Assembly: GCA_015223015.1 (NCBI GenBank)
Contig: JADFWK010000071.1
Span: 1 to 5,887, forward strand
Source of the DNA: Pseudomonadota bacterium
GTDB lineage: Bacteria > Desulfobacterota > DSM-4660 > Desulfatiglandales > B25-G16
Length of the DNA stretch: 5,887 nt
Direction: 5' to 3'
The notes under the pieces: model-generated
The model's input: the letters and a program-made list of their open reading frames with translations, nothing else
Databases searched by the model: none
What the model was told of the DNA's origin: nothing
Position numbers and translations under genes: made by a program
Shown: piece after piece, positions 5,887 through 5,887 of the stretch
How positions within the stretch are numbered: position 1 is the stretch's first letter
Layout of the letters: every line of letters begins with the position of its first letter

Positions 5887-5887
5887 A

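Overview
The window looks like part of the genome of an anaerobic, fatty-acid-oxidising bacterium. I infer Desulfobacterota or a relative, from three things: a compact acyl-CoA degradation operon with ordinary Shine-Dalgarno sites, a thiolase with an extra N-terminal segment, and a palindromic MITE-like element. Base composition is moderate to AT-rich. No rRNA, tRNA or other phylogenetic marker is present, so this placement is tentative.

Layout. (1) Positions 1-290, minus strand: a small two-gene cassette. The promoter-proximal gene encodes a 58-residue DUF2080-type 'transposon-encoded' protein with an AbrB/MazE-like GNSGRVYLP core. It is followed by the first 28 codons of a gene that resembles a GNAT acetyltransferase N-terminus and runs off the window. 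(2) Positions 291-690: a divergent regulatory region. It holds a sigma70-type promoter on each strand, a near-perfect 22-bp palindrome just downstream of the minus-strand -10 box, and some weaker stem-loops. (3) Positions 691-5886, plus strand: a four-gene operon encoding thiolase, enoyl-CoA hydratase, acyl-CoA dehydrogenase and a B12-type acyl-CoA mutase large subunit. The last three genes are 12-13 bp apart. (4) Positions 1985-2212: an imperfect palindromic MITE-like element between the thiolase and enoyl-CoA hydratase genes, inside the operon.

How the genes fit together. Standard annotation would probably call the mutase methylmalonyl-CoA mutase. However, the two substrate-carboxylate contacts of that enzyme (Tyr89 and Arg207 in the Propionibacterium numbering) are Phe88 and Gln206 here, the pair found in isobutyryl-CoA mutase. 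With that reading the operon forms a route: isobutyryl-CoA to butyryl-CoA (mutase), to crotonyl-CoA (dehydrogenase), to 3-hydroxybutyryl-CoA (hydratase), then after an oxidation not encoded here, acetoacetyl-CoA is cleaved to two acetyl-CoA (thiolase). Missing from the window are the 3-hydroxybutyryl-CoA dehydrogenase, an acyl-CoA synthetase or CoA-transferase, the electron-transfer flavoprotein and the small B12-binding mutase subunit. The mutase ends one base before the window does, so the small subunit could lie immediately downstream.
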